Program-made: the position numbers and the translations under genes | The notes under the pieces: generated by a model | Told to the model about the DNA's origin: nothing | The model's database searches: none | What the model saw: only the letters and a program-made list of their open reading frames with translations | NCBI GenBank assembly: GCA_028571685.1 | Contig: CM053143.1 | Span: 195,803,829 to 195,867,828 of the forward strand | Direction: 5' to 3' | DNA from: Heterohyrax brucei | Taxonomy: Eukaryota > Chordata > Mammalia > Hyracoidea > Procaviidae | Length of the DNA stretch: 64,000 nt | Part shown: piece after piece, positions 1 to 10,655 of the stretch | Position numbering within the stretch: position 1 is the first letter of the stretch | Layout: the number at the start of each line of letters is the position of its first letter

Positions 1-70
1 GAGAAAGATTTATCTCTGGGAAAAATGGCTTCCATGATGCTAACAGCTGTCAGATCCAGTCAGTGCATCA

Positions 71-758
71 GCTATGGCGAAAGGACACAGCCCTGACGCG
101 CACTTATCCTGACTTGAAACCACACCGTGTCCCCTTGTTATGTTTACAAGACTCTACTCTTGATCCATGTGCAGATTTCTCACGAGCCCAATTAAATGTT
201 ACAAAATTCCCATTCTCTGCAATGCTATCCATAATTTGCTAAGATCCACACAGTCAAACGTCTTTACACAGTCAATGAAACACAGGTCAACATCTTTCTG
301 GTATTCTCTGCTTTCCACCGAGATCCATCTGACATCAGCAATGATGTGCCTAGTTCCACGTTCTCTTCTGAATCCGCTTGAATTTTTGGCAGTTCCTTCT
401 CAATATACTGCTGCAGTCTCTTTTGAATGATCTTTAACAAAATTTTACTTGCATGTGATATTGTTCAGTAATTTCTCATTCAGTTGGATCCCCTTCCTTG
501 GAAATGGGCATAAATATGGATCTCTTCCAGTCGGTTGGCCAGGGAGCTGTCCTCCAAATTTCTTGGCATAGATGAGCAGGCACTTCCAGCACTGCATCCA
601 TTTGTTGAAACATCTCAATTGATACTCCATCAATTCCTGGAGTCTTGTTTTTCACCAGCGCCTTCAATGCAGCTTTGACTTCTTCCTTTAGTACCACTGG
701 TTCATGATCACATGTTACCTCTTTAAATATCTGAACATCGACCAGTTCTTTCTAGTAT
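71..758 (-). mobile_element. RTE/BovB-type LINE fragment, reverse transcriptase region
   Basis: The minus strand reads through the fingers and palm part of an RTE reverse transcriptase. The frame at 697-476 contains a TPGIDGVSIEMFQ stretch followed by WPTDWKRSIFMPI, which is the usual N-terminal RT block of RTE/BovB elements. Further left the same strand gives the region that in other copies here encodes the FID-AKAFDCVD palm motif. Several frameshifts break it and there is no intact frame. It ends abruptly at about 758, where RTE sequence continues in the opposite orientation. It is paralogous to 45900-46706. Bases 1-70 to its left are not assigned. Confidence 0.85.
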
Positions 759-1085
759 AATGACGCCGTGTATTCCGTGAGCTTAAATGGACTGTTACTG
801 GCAACGTGTCTTCAAAAATTCACATGGTCGATGATGCTTGGAAAACAAGCTGAAGAGGATGGGCATCACATCAGGAGTCAAAAACAACCCTTCGGGATCT
901 GTCCTGAAGTACAACGCTGGCAGCAATACATTATACACACGTCTACGAGGAATCAGAAATAAAACTACCACTCAAAATTCAGCACCAACCACTAATGCCA
1001 AAGAGGAAGACTGAGACTTTTACCAACTTTGCAGTCAGGAAGTAAAAGAGTTACAGCATGATAATACACAACATTGCTCAAAAAT
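759..1085 (+). mobile_element. RTE fragment in opposite orientation, endonuclease region
   Basis: From the junction at about 758 the plus strand carries the RTE segment that encodes the N-terminal APE-type endonuclease. It runs from the part meaning 'ISELKWTG' to the part meaning 'APTT.AKDEE'. The same segment occurs on the minus strand inside the longer RTE at 50410-53481. The head-to-head arrangement with 71-758 resembles a twin-priming inversion or a local rearrangement. It is degraded and noncoding. Confidence 0.75.
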
Positions 1086-1176
1086 AATGTAATAGAGAGA
1101 CAAATGGAGAGACATCCTGGGCTCACAGATTGAAAGATTCGATCTCGTGAAAATGTCAATACAAACCGAAGCCATC
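1086..1176 (+). mobile_element. Old L1 ORF2 fragment (left of mariner insertion)
   Basis: This is L1 ORF2 sequence from downstream of the RT core, at the stretch that normally reads as a lysine and tryptophan rich run before 'GRINIVKMSI'. The L1 continues without loss at 1736 after the mariner insertion. The RTE-to-L1 junction at about 1085 is the same as the one near 47575. Confidence 0.7.
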
Positions 1177-1178
1177 TA

Positions 1179-1733
1179 TGAGGAGTGACAATTAAGTTCA
1201 CAAACTCATCCTAGAAAAAGTGCTCCACACCTCACTGCTGAATATCATTATGGTCATCTTCGAAGTACTCCCCTGGGGAAGCTATGCATAAGGAAGCCAG
1301 TGTCCAGTCCATCTTTCAAAACAAGTTGGGAACTCTTTTCCTGGAATGGCCCTAAGAGCTGTCATCAGGTTACCCCTCGTGTCCTGAATGCCATCAAAAT
1401 GGCTTCCTTTCAATATTTCCTTTATCTTCAGGTCAAGGATAAAGTCACTGGGGACCAGATCAGGTGAGCAGGGAGGATGTTCCAACGCAGTTATTTGTTT
1501 ACCGGCTATAAACTCCCTCACAGACAACCATGCAATTAAGCTTGAAATCTTGCCACCGTGCGCAATAGCCATTCCAGAAAGAGTTCTAAAATTGCTCTGA
1601 AGGGTGGACTAAGTGCTGGTGTCAGTGCACAGCCTGGGAAGCTATGCACTGCTTTGAACATGGCCACAGTGATGTTCAGCAATGAAGTGTATAGTTCTTA
1701 CAATAATTAAGTTCACAGACTTGACGGACCTTG
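1179..1733 (-). mobile_element. Mariner-family derivative with long inverted repeats
   Basis: The element is bounded by TA dinucleotides at 1177-1178 and 1734-1735, as expected for Tc1/mariner insertion. The minus strand keeps the C-terminal part of a mariner transposase (1572-1282), with the typical 'EHPPxSPDLxPSDF' block containing the catalytic aspartate region, then 'LKGSHFD'. About 140 bp at each end are inverted copies of each other, and both arms derive from the 3' end of the transposase plus the terminal repeat. It is therefore a short non-autonomous derivative, not a full 1.3-kb mariner. A sister copy lies at 44191-44714. The paralogous block at 47650 lacks this insertion. Confidence 0.85.
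1282..1572 (-). pseudogene. Mariner transposase C-terminal remnant
   Basis: This 96-codon open frame keeps the region around the third acidic residue of a mariner D,D34D transposase: 'LEHPPCSPDLVPSDF' at about residues 30-44, followed by 'LKIKEILKGSHFD' and a 'FERWTGHW' tail. The N-terminal DNA-binding domain and the first two catalytic aspartates are absent. The protein cannot be functional. The family call rests on these motifs, which are recognisable without a search. Confidence 0.8.
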
Positions 1734-1735
1734 TA

Positions 1736-2490
1736 TACATTCACTGTAATCCTGATCAAAATTTAATCAGCCTTCTTTACTAAAAAGGGAAAGCTAGTCC
1801 TGGGCTTACATGGAAAGAAGTCCCATATAGCCAAGTAATTTTGAAAAAGAGGAACAAAGTGGGAGACCTTGTACTCTTCAATTTCAAAACACAGTGTACA
1901 GATACAGTAATCAAAACAGCCTGGTACTAATTATTGATAGACACAGCGACCAATGGAACGGAATTGAGAGCCTAGAAATAAAACCATTTATCCGTGGACA
2001 AGTGATTTTCAACAAGGGTGGGAAGTCCATTCACACGGTAAGGAACAATCTCTTAAACACACGGGGCTGAAAAAATTGGATTTGCACATGTAGAAATATG
2101 AATCAGATCAATACCTCACACCACACACCAAAACTAAATCAAAATGGTGAAGAAACTAAACATTAAAGTTGGAAGTACAAAATTCTTGGTAGAAAACACA
2201 AGGTCCATGCTATCAGACGTAACCCAAGGTCCACGCTATCGGACGTAACCCAAGGTCCACGCTATCGGATGTAACACAAGATCCACACTATCAGATGTAG
2301 GTTTTTAAATGACAGATTATTAACCCCAACTGAAAATGCATGAGCAGCAGAAGAAAAATAATTAGAACTCTAAAAATTATGTATGTTCATCAAAATAGAA
2401 AAGACATGATTTAGACACTGGAAGAACACCTTCTGGAAAGATAGATCTGAGGAGAGTCTAATATCTTAAAAACATAAATAAATTGAGCAA
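1736..2490 (+). mobile_element. Old L1 ORF2 fragment (right of mariner insertion)
   Basis: The L1 ORF2 C-terminal region resumes after the mariner, with the stretch that in intact L1 gives 'VKTAWYWYK..' and then 'NKWCWENW'. It has many stops and frameshifts. A 26-bp tandem expansion interrupts it at 2198-2301. It ends at about 2490, where RTE 3' sequence starts. The same order occurs at 47576-49300. Confidence 0.75.
2198..2301 (+). repeat. 26-bp tandem repeat, 4 units
   Basis: Four copies of a 26-bp unit (core AAGGTCCACGCTATCGGACG) start near 2198, 2224, 2250 and 2276. Later units differ at two to five positions. The paralogous L1 sequence near 49090-49110 has a single unit, so the expansion happened within this copy. 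Confidence 0.9.
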
Positions 2491-2998
2491 ATCCACTGTA
2501 AAAGGTCTCTTTAAAGTATTAAAATGCAAATAAATTCTTTTGAACACAAAGGGGCACCTGACACAAGCCACAGTGCTGTCAATCACTTCATCTGCATGTG
2601 CCAGCTGGACGAGTGAGAAGGATCACAGAACTGAAACCTTTCCATTACGGTGTTGTAGAAGAATACTGACTATACCAGAAGCCCACAGCACAACAAACAA
2701 ATCTGTCTTGAAAGAAGTAGAGGCAGAATGCTCTTTAGAAGCAAGCATGGTAAGACTTTGTCTCCCATACTTTGGACACATTTTCAGGAGAAACCAACCC
2801 CTGGAGAAGGACATCAGGCGTGGTAAAGCACAGAGTCATCAAAAAAGAGGAAGACCCGCAGTGAGGCGGGCTGCCACAGTGGCTGCCGCGGTTGGCTCAA
2901 GGATAACAAAAGCTGTGAGGACAGGACAGGACTGGTCAGCGTTTTGTTCTTTTATACAGGATTTTCCAGTAAGGACGTCCTATTGGTGACAGCTCACG
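2491..2998 (+). mobile_element. RTE 3' end fragment
   Basis: The plus strand encodes the C-terminal tail of the RTE polyprotein downstream of the RT palm. It has the 'ESWT' equivalent, the 'LWCWRRML' equivalent reading 'RCCRRILTIPEAH', then 'FGHIFRR' and 'KRGRPAVR'. These match the intact-looking tail of the copy at 28134-29015. The longest open stretch is 149 codons (2540-2989), which is a decayed frame and not a gene. It has the same position relative to L1 as 49301-49460. Confidence 0.85.
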
Positions 2999-4029
2999 GT
3001 GATGAGATCTGTGAAACTACAGCAGCCATACCTGTCGCATGATCTCATTAGTCTTGACAAACCTCCACGAAAAGTTACACAATTCCACAACACATAGAAA
3101 TGATTAAAGTTTATTATCAAAATGGGTGTTCTGTTCACCAAACATTCCAAGCATTATGTGAAATTTCTTGTACGTCTAATGGCCCCACCAAAGGAACAAT
3201 TTGATGTTGAATCCAAAAATTCCAGACTGTCTGTTGCCAATCAAACACTTGTGCATCAACAAACAGCACATTCCAACAAAAACATCATCACCGTTCATCC
3301 GGGTGGACACAAGAGTCCACCTCAATCAATTTCTCCCCTCACACAAGAACTCGGCCTTTCATCAACTGCAATTTGATAGATTTTACAACTGGATTTAAAG
3401 CTTTACCCTTACAAAATTGTCTTAACTCAAGAACTGAAGTCCAACAACCATAGTGTGCCTGTACCTTTGCTGACTGGGCTCTGGAGCAATTGGAAGTTGA
3501 CTCTGCTTTTAGCCAAAAAATCATCTTCAGCAACAAGGCCCAATTTTGGATGAATAGTCTGTTAACAAACAGAACTGTCACATTTGGAAGATGGCAGATG
3601 AGTCACATGTCTCCTCAGATTCCTCTAAGAACTAAGGCCTGGAAAAACAACTGAACAGAACAAAACAGACAATTTAGGAGCCCCAAGATCAAGCAGAAAG
3701 TTCTGAGATCAGACTGGGTAACAGGAAGGGGAACACCTGCCTTTGTCAGAAGTGTAGCGGCATTGCAAAGAGTCCCACTTCTGCCGGCACGGCAACAGAC
3801 AGGCTCCAGTGTGAACACCATCTTCATCAGGTGGGAGGCTCTGAATGGGACTGCAGTGCCTGAGAGCCTGGCTGGAACAGCTGCCACACTCAGCAGCAGC
3901 ATCGGAGTGGACAGCCTAGCTCTCAACACAGAAGCTGTGCTTACAACAGCCACCTAGAGAACACAGTGGCCACTGGCCGTCGAATAGAGCAGCACCCTTC
4001 TTGCTCCGCTACTCTAAGCTCTGCTATTC
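2999..4029. other. Unassigned sequence
   Basis: I recognise no gene or repeat family here. The open frames of 60-112 codons on both strands overlap, have no domain motif, and lie in sequence without a promoter or splice context that I can support. It may hold an old transposon or the outer part of the L1 5' region that follows. Confidence 0.4.
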
Positions 4030-4780
4030 TCGTGTACCACCTGGACCAGAACTGAGATTGCGTATGTGTGTGCGCGTGCTGATCTTTCCCTTGGGACTCA
4101 GGAGGGAAACAAAGGGAAGGGTAGGAGTGAACCTCTGCTCAGCCAGGTGATCACTCCATCTACAAAGCACCGGGCGAATTCCACATGTTTCAAGGTAAGT
4201 ATTTAGGGTACCTTAGAGCTCAGTCCTTCCCTACATGCTGACTTCCCTCCCTGTCTTCAGCCTTCTCCCACCCACCTCCTCTGCTCTACACCTGAGGTTA
4301 AGTTCTGGTGCACTACCTGGGCAGAAGTGGGGAGTTTTACTTGTGTTCCCTGAGCTTTTCTCCCAGACTCAGAGAGGGAAACCAAGGGAGGGGCAGAGAA
4401 GTTCCACCAGCTCCTCAGAGCTACAGATGGCTACACTTACTGGAGTTGCAAGTTCAGTGCACATCAGCTTTCACGACTCAAATCTTTCCTATGCACTACT
4501 TCACTCTCTATACCCACCCTTTCCCCACCTTCCTTCTCTTCTCTACACCAGACCTAAATTCTAGAGCACTACCTAGACCGGAAGTGGGGTACCCTATGTG
4601 TGTACCCTTAGCTTTTCTCCTGGACCTGGGGAGGGAAACAAAAGGAGGGCTGTGGGAGGGGTTCTACATCTCTCAGCAGTCATCCGTCCAACCACCAGGT
4701 CAAAGGGCATCAAAATTATTAAGGCTTCAACAATCTCTCTAACTCAAATTAATAGACTAGTTTGGACAATCAAAACCAAT
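4030..4780 (+). promoter_or_regulatory. L1 5' UTR-like tandem monomers, about 3 copies
   Basis: A block beginning 'CTTTTCTCC..GACT' and followed by 'GAGGGAAAC' plus a purine-rich run recurs at about 4085, 4355 and 4612, a period of roughly 257-270 bp. Each unit also carries a CTCTACACCTGA/CTCTACACCAGA to CACTACCTG stretch before the repeat. It lies just upstream of an L1 ORF1 remnant at 5130-5740 in the same orientation. This is the arrangement of monomeric promoters in some mammalian L1 lineages. The promoter role is inferred from position only. Confidence 0.6.
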
Positions 4781-4789
4781 CTATTATAT

Positions 4790-4945
4790 AGACCCAGTGC
4801 CATCAAGTCAATTCTGACTGATAGCAACCCTATAAGGCAGAGAAGAACTGCTCCATATGGTTTCCAAAGAGTACCTGGTGGATTCAAACTGCTGACCCTT
4901 TGGTTAGCAGACACAGCACTTAACCACTGAGACACCAGGGTTTCT
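4790..4945 (-). repeat. AfroSINE (tRNA-derived SINE)
   Basis: This is a nearly full-length short-type AfroSINE on the minus strand, inserted between L1 5' monomers and ORF1. Read on the minus strand, the tRNA-related head carries 'TGGTTAAGTGC' and 'GCTAACC', then the central CTTTGGAAACC-like block, and the tail 'GGTTGCTATCAGTCAG'. Confidence 0.88.
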
Positions 4946-5070
4946 AATCTAATATACATATATATATCTATGAGTCGGATCCGACTCCACAGCCCTTGGC
5001 TGGATATATATAGAGAGGGATATCTGTGCATGTGTGTGTGTGCACACACACGCACATGCACACAAGATTG
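4946..5070. repeat. AT/TG-rich low-complexity DNA with an AfroSINE tail fragment
   Basis: There are TATATA runs at 4952-4966 and 5000-5010 and alternating TG/CA at 5030-5056. Between them, 4966-5003 matches the 3' tail of an AfroSINE in plus orientation. It includes the perfect 16-bp palindrome GAGTCGGATCCGACTC at 4972-4987. Confidence 0.6.
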
Positions 5071-5129
5071 CAATAACCTAACAATTAAATCAGAACAGCT
5101 TTCTGATGGCTTGGAGACAACAATCAATC

Positions 5130-5740
5130 TCTAACCATTTAAACAAGCAGACCATGACGGCTACATAAAACTCCCAAAATAAAGAATAAAAAAATTTCCC
5201 AGATGATGAAGGCTTCCTGAAATTATCAGAGGTAGGCTACCAAAGAATTACATATAGAGCTCTTCTAGATCTTAGGATCGAGATTTGACAAACTGCAGCA
5301 GAACAAAATAAAAAATTGAACAAGCTACATGAATTGCTTGAATAACCATCTGAAATTCAGCAGATCAATAATAAAATCACAGAGTTAGACAATCCAACTT
5401 AAAGCCAAAGGAGGCTGATTGAGGAAATGGAATACAGCATTAGTGAGAATGAAAATAAAGGAATTAACACCATCATTTATGAGGAGAAACCAGATAAAAG
5501 AATCAAGAAAAATGAAGAATTATTAAGAGTTATGTGGGACTCTATCAAGAGGAATAATTTACAAATAATTGGGATACCAGAACAGGGAGGGATAGCAGAA
5601 AATACAGAGAGAACTGTTGAAGAGATGCTATCAGAAAACTTCCCTGATATCACGAAAGACAAGAAGCTATCTATCCAAGAAGCTAATCAAACTCCACAAA
5701 AGGTAGGCCCCAAAAGAAAGATACTAAGATAAAACTGTCA
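5130..5740 (+). pseudogene. L1 ORF1 remnant
   Basis: This is the decayed coiled-coil and RRM part of an L1 ORF1 protein. The 101-codon open stretch at 5427-5732 has 'MWDSIKRNNLQIIGIPEQ' (the conserved start of the RRM domain), 'ENTERTVEEML.ENFPDI', then a 'TPQKVGPKRKILR' region. It can be compared residue by residue with the better copy at 30440-30620. The coiled coil upstream and the C-terminal domain downstream are broken. It belongs to an older insertion than the 29-36 kb L1. Confidence 0.85.
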
Positions 5741-6099
5741 CATGTAGAGTGATGAGTATCCAATGGAGATTCAAGAACACCCACTTCATCCCCCAAAAGG
5801 CACAGTTTGGTAAAGATTCTGGTCCAGCAGAATCACTGGTCCTTATTTTTTCAAGATGAACAAGGACAGGCTGTGATTGTCAGTGGTAAAAGACATCAGG
5901 CTAGGATAACTCATTATTTTGGGCCCTATTTAGAAGGTGTCACAGCTGCCATCCCCTCCAAGTTCTTTTCCACACATAATGCCATCAAATGTATTTCAAA
6001 ATAAGAAAAGAACTAAAATTGTGTTGTTAACACAACTTGTTTTATTTAAGTCCAAAGATAGGACACCTTTATCAAAAGACCCTTTATTGAGCTGTTCAC
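5741..6099. other. Unassigned sequence
   Basis: No family is recognised. A 65-codon plus-strand frame (5807-6004) has no motif that I can assign. Confidence 0.35.
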
Positions 6100-6232
6100 T
6101 TTGAGTCAACTTGATGTCAGCTAACAATAATAACAACCATTGAGGAAGAGGATCACCAGGCCCTTCTTTCTTGGCACTGCTGGGTGGGTTTGACTGACAA
6201 CCTTTATGTTAGGATTTGAGTATAACTGGTTT
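6100..6232 (-). repeat. Probable AfroSINE, long type, degraded
   Basis: The minus strand shows the tRNA-related part 'CTAACATAAAGGTTGTCAGTC' and 'CAAACCCACCCAG', followed by the 'AAAGAAGGGCCTGGTGATCC' block. These are typical of the longer AfroSINE version, which has an extra 30-bp middle segment. Confidence 0.55.
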
Positions 6233-7355
6233 CCACTAGAGAGGAACTTTGCTTTTTCCATTATAAGGGGAAACATACTCACTCTACAGAGACAGGAGCA
6301 GGCAGACCTTACACAAGAGATCATGGGTCACCAATATCAGTGTGAACTTGACTGTGGGCTCAAGCTCTCTGAGAAAGACCGAGTGTCCCCTCAGCAGTGT
6401 CACTACCAGGAACACTCCCCCTGGCTCTCATCACCAGGGAACATAGATAGCCCCAAATGGTCAGATGGTCTAGTCTACAGAGCAGCGAGCTGGGACTCCA
6501 TGGTGACACAAGGCAGAGCCCAGTGGACAAAGGATGCCAGGTATGAATGGAGAGAGGAGAAGGGATAAACAGGTACAACAAGTGATCCAGATGGAATTCA
6601 TTCTGGGAAGAAAGATGCCAAACGCAAGGCTTGAGGTCACCAACAAAGCAACAGTGTGGGACACGTGGTATCTAACAGCATTTTGCCAACATCACAGATG
6701 TTCACTTTGACAAATACACCTGACTGAGCAAGAGAACGCTGTCCTGAGGACATGAGCGCTGTAGACATGGAGGTAAAGGTACCATCATGCTTAACAAAAC
6801 CTACACTCCATGAAAAAGGAAAGCAAAGAGTTTGAGAAATAAAATAGCTCAAGCTGGGCCACACAATGTGGGGTGATAGTGTCTTCCAACATTGTGAAGG
6901 TCAGGTGAACTTTTTGTACAGAAAAATGGAGGAAGTAGTATGTGACCATAAATGTGATAACATATGCCTACAAAACAATCCAAGCTAATACTTTCCAGGG
7001 TGATCAGATCAATTTTCTAACACAGACTTTCTACAGCCAATCTACCAAGTGATTTTCTGAAATACAGTTGTCCATTCTTTGGAGACCCGGATCAGATTGG
7101 TGGAACTTCACAACACATATTTCTTCACAAAACACAGTCTTTCTCCTTTGCTTGCTCAGGGAGTTACAAGAATAGGCTCTAAATTGTAAGTTGCATTTTT
7201 AGGAAAACAGAAACAGGGATTTAAAACAAGCAAAATTTTTTAAAAATTAAAACAATTTTGAAAAACAGAGCTGGTATTCCATCATTTTTAATTGTACCAA
7301 ACACCTCTGTTGGAGCACAGGAACTCAAACCTGTCAAAAGTTTACAAAAAAAATT
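6233..7355. other. Unassigned sequence
   Basis: There is no convincing gene or repeat. A 120-codon frame at 6206-6568 starts within the SINE and has no recognisable domain. Confidence 0.35.
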
Positions 7356-8060
7356 CTACGTAAATACATATGTGTGGAAAGAGAACCAGCATGGGATTGA
7401 CAGAGGGAAAGACAAAGCCAGAGAGAGGGAGAAAGAATGAGAGAAGAAGAAGAAATAAAGGAAATGGGGGAGAGATAAGGAGAGCGAGGACAGAGACCCA
7501 CAGAGCTGGGAAGCAGCGTATCTGAGTAAAGGGTAATGGACGTTCCTAAGACTGTTACTACAACTGCTCTCTAAGTTTGACATTACATCCAAATTAAATG
7601 ACACCGCCTGAAACAAGACAGACAAGGAGCAGCCAGGGTGCTCAAATACTGCTAGGCAGAGCGAGGACCGCCCTGGCCACTTTGGGACACTATGTGACAG
7701 TGTCCTCTTGACATGGCACTGGGCTCCCCAGCATCCGGCTCCTCGGTGGGAACTCCGCAGACAGGTAGAAGGTGAACCCCAAGACTGCACAGGGATATCT
7801 GATCCCCAGCGTACACGAAGGCCCTGACGGCCCACCCAGGGCCACCTGGGTGGGCTGTGGTGCATCACCCAGGGGAGTCCACCTGAGGGAGAACTCCCCC
7901 ACCCAGCAAGCAGACAGCTAGCCTCATAAGTCACTGAGGAGACAGCACCAGACACAGCCCAGGCACAAGATCCTGCCATCAGGAGTCGGGGGCCTCTGGG
8001 AATTGTGAATGTCACTTCTGGATCACGGTGCCGGCTCAGATTTCAATGAACACTATGAAC
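7356..8060. repeat. Block resembling 37240-37900
   Basis: A purine-rich run (7385-7500, GAGA/AGAAG-rich) is followed by a GC-rich stretch. Both resemble 37318-37900 in the same order and orientation. The clearest pieces are the 'ACTGCTCTCTAAGTTTGACATTA' neighbourhood (7560) against 37527, and the region around 7730-7890 against 37720-37900. My rough impression is 65-70 percent identity. The 219-codon minus frame across this block is low-complexity translation and is not called a gene. Confidence 0.55.
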
Positions 8061-8089
8061 TGTGCCTTTTGTGTATACATGAAACAGAT

Positions 8090-8520
8090 TAATAAAACGA
8101 TAGGGAGCAGCACAGCCACTGGGATGGTTAAATGGTGCACCCACTTTGGGAAACAATGTGACAGCTTTTCAAAGAGTCACACGTGGAATTACCCTTAGAC
8201 CCAGCAAGTGTACACCTCTCCTAGGTGTACACCAGAGGACAACAGAAACATAATCCCACACAAAACCTCCAACACATACACTAATAGCAGCGTTGACAGC
8301 CAACAGACGGAAACAACTCATATATTCATCAGCCTGTGAGAGGAGAAACACTGGGCCTATCCGTCAGGGACGTTATCTGTGCAGGGAGAGGAAGGACTCT
8401 CTGACGGACTCTAGACAGACTCCATCACGAGGATACTCCTTGAAAACATGATGCCGAGTGAAAGGAACAAAGTACAGGCAGGATACGATGCCGCGCCCTG
8501 AAACATCCACATGCACACAG
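8090..8520 (+). mobile_element. Old L1 ORF2 3' fragment
   Basis: The sequence follows the standard L1M ORF2 C-terminal coding region: the 'GGWLNGAPTLGNNV' equivalent, 'DPASVHLS', a block read as 'YTRGQQKHNPTQNLQHIH', 'NRWKQLIYSS' and so on, all with frameshifts. There is no counterpart in the related block at 37-41 kb, so it is a separate insertion there or a loss. Confidence 0.65.
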
Positions 8521-9100
8521 TAAGCAAAACCTGCGCCCACAGCCGGCTCCTCCTGATCCCAACAGCCCCTGTCTCCACAGCTCGGCTGACTCACTCTACC
8601 TTCACGACCTGTGCACACCTGCCACAACCAGGACAGCCCCTCGGTGCCCCCTCAGGGGTTGGGCACATCCTCTGGAGGCCTCCACTTCTGCAGTCTGGGT
8701 ATCAGCCCTGGGAGCCAGGACAGGTGAGCAGAAGTGGGGTCGGGGAGGGTGCAGGGGCCACGGCAGGCATGCATCCGTCCCTTGGTAACAGCTGGGGGCT
8801 GGGGTCTAATGGCAGCCAGGACAACCTGCCAAGGCGAGACTCTCTCAGCCTGGGTCCCTGGAGGTGGCCCCCATGGGGTGCGTGAAGAGTGCACATCTGC
8901 CGACTTTTCTAGGCACAGTCTGAGACTCTGAACACTTTCTTTGGAGGAAGGGAGTCTTTGGGTTTCTGGACTAATCCTTCAATGTCTCAGCCCACCCACA
9001 ACCCTCTGCGGCATCTGCCCAGCCAGGCCTGTTCAGATTCAGCCTGGAAGGTCCAGAGCGTCCCTTGGGGGGGGGGGCTACAAGGGCCCACAGAAGCAAG
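8521..9100. other. Unassigned GC-rich sequence
   Basis: Nothing is recognised apart from a run of ten G at 9068-9077. The overlapping open frames reflect GC richness and lack of stops. Confidence 0.35.
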
Positions 9101-9104
9101 AGGG

Positions 9105-9205
9105 TGAGTGCCAGTGACCTCACCTTTTGGAGCCTCAGTCTTCTTAGCTGTGGAATGGGATGATCAGAGCTGCCTCATGGATGTGTTGGACAATTCAAGG
9201 GGACA
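9105..9205 (+). repeat. MIR SINE tail
   Basis: The segment matches the 3' half of MIR: the 'GAGCCTCAGTCTTCTTAGCTG' block is followed by 'TGGAATGGGATGATCA' and 'GCTGCCTCATGGATGTGTTGG'. The last part (from about 9186) continues into sequence shared with 40220. Confidence 0.6.
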
Positions 9206-10655
9206 TCCATGAGTGACTCACCTATGGATCATACCTGCTACCTGCTGGGACCAGCAGAGCCATCTCTCAGGTGGAGATCTTGGAGGGCCATGCAGTTAAA
9301 TAAATGGCCACGTATCACTCATGTGCTGTCTGTGCTTTCTTCTCACGGACAGTTTTTCCAAAAGCTGCTTCAATATCTCCCCCACTTCATGCATGGGTAA
9401 ATGTTGGGGACCTGCTCACCTGGGAGCCTCCAGACTCCTGAGAGCCAGCCCCTGCTGGCCAGGAGGACTGGTCACTGGTCAGCCTGTCCATTACGAGGAC
9501 AGCAAGGGCTGGAGCTGCCCAAGAGCTGAGGGTAATGGTGAGGGAAGGTGAAGGTGGCTCCAGGCAGAGCCCAAAGACTATGACACCACGGGACACACAG
9601 ATCAGGGGTGTTCCCCAATGGACTACCATCCCCAAGGCCCTTAGGGGCTACCAGTCATCCAGGGCAGCCCGCTGACCAAGGAAGTCCTCCACTGGGCAGC
9701 ATCCGTGAGTTGTGCCCTCCTCTGGCTGAGGTATGAGTCTTGGGACACCTGCTGATGTCACTGCCTTTCTGTGCACACAACAGGCCACAGCTGCCTATGA
9801 GAGGCAGAGGGGGGTCACCCTCTAACAAGCACAGGGCTCATGCTTGCAGCTGACAGAGGGCGGGGTCTCTCTGTACCCCTCCATGCACAGCTCCCCCCTA
9901 GCCTGGAATCCAGGTACTCCCCTGGCCCAGTGTGGGCCATCTCTGAGAACCATGTGACACAGGACACCCTATGCTCCAGGTCTGAGTCAGCTACACTCCT
10001 GGTCCTGGCACTGCCAACTCCCATCTGGCACACAGGTCCCCAGTGCCCTGTGCCTCAAATTTTTGCCATGCCCCCCAAAGGAGGCTTGGGTGGGGTCTCC
10101 CTCACTTTTGTGCCCAAGGTCCCAGCACTACTTGGGCCCAGAACACGGTGTGTTCAGTAACTGTCTGACGGCAGGTGGAGGAGAGCTGGGGGATCACTCC
10201 AGGCTCATGGCACAGAGGGGCATGAAAGGGGAACCACCAGCACAGCCCTGTGGGTCTCAGAGTCCATCCACATGGGTGTGGGCTGCTCCTGCCATCGATG
10301 GTGGGTCCCACAGAGGGACCACAGCAATGGATAGCAGAGTCTCTGCCCACCACAGAGAGGACAGCTGAGGCTACATCCTTCCAGGGGAAGCCAAGCCAGA
10401 GAGTGGGCACAGGTCCACAGACACCTGACCACAGAACTGAGGGGGACAAGGCTCAGTGTATGGTGTGCAGAACTCCCCCCAGGGTCTCCAGTGGACAGAG
10501 ATTCCCTCCTTCTGCCAAGCAAGCACTTTTCAAACTCTTAGTGTAAGATGCCCAGGACTCCCATGAAACCTGCATGAGGTACCCTGAGCTTTTTCCTAAA
10601 ATTGGGGTGTTGACTAGGAGGGACAAGACGTCACTGCCTGGCATCCCCTCCCTGA
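9186..10655. repeat. Further blocks resembling 40220-40850
   Basis: 9186-9370 resembles 40222-40400: 'TGTTGGACAATTCA' then 'GGGACATCCATG', and later 'ATGTGCTGTCTGTGCTTT' against 'ACGTGCTCTCAGTGTGCTTT'. 10480-10580 resembles 40705-40810: 'CTTCTGCCAA', 'CCCAGGACTCCCATGAAACC' against 'CCCAGGACCCCACAAACC'. Order and orientation are kept. Between the two blocks this copy is about 0.8 kb longer. Overlapping open frames of 70-115 codons here have no motifs. Confidence 0.5.

Noticed and set aside
7356..8015. 219-codon minus-strand frame as a gene
   Set aside because: Its C-terminal half is the translation of a purine-rich run (Ser/Leu/Phe repeats). The rest lies in the duplicated GC-rich block with no motif.
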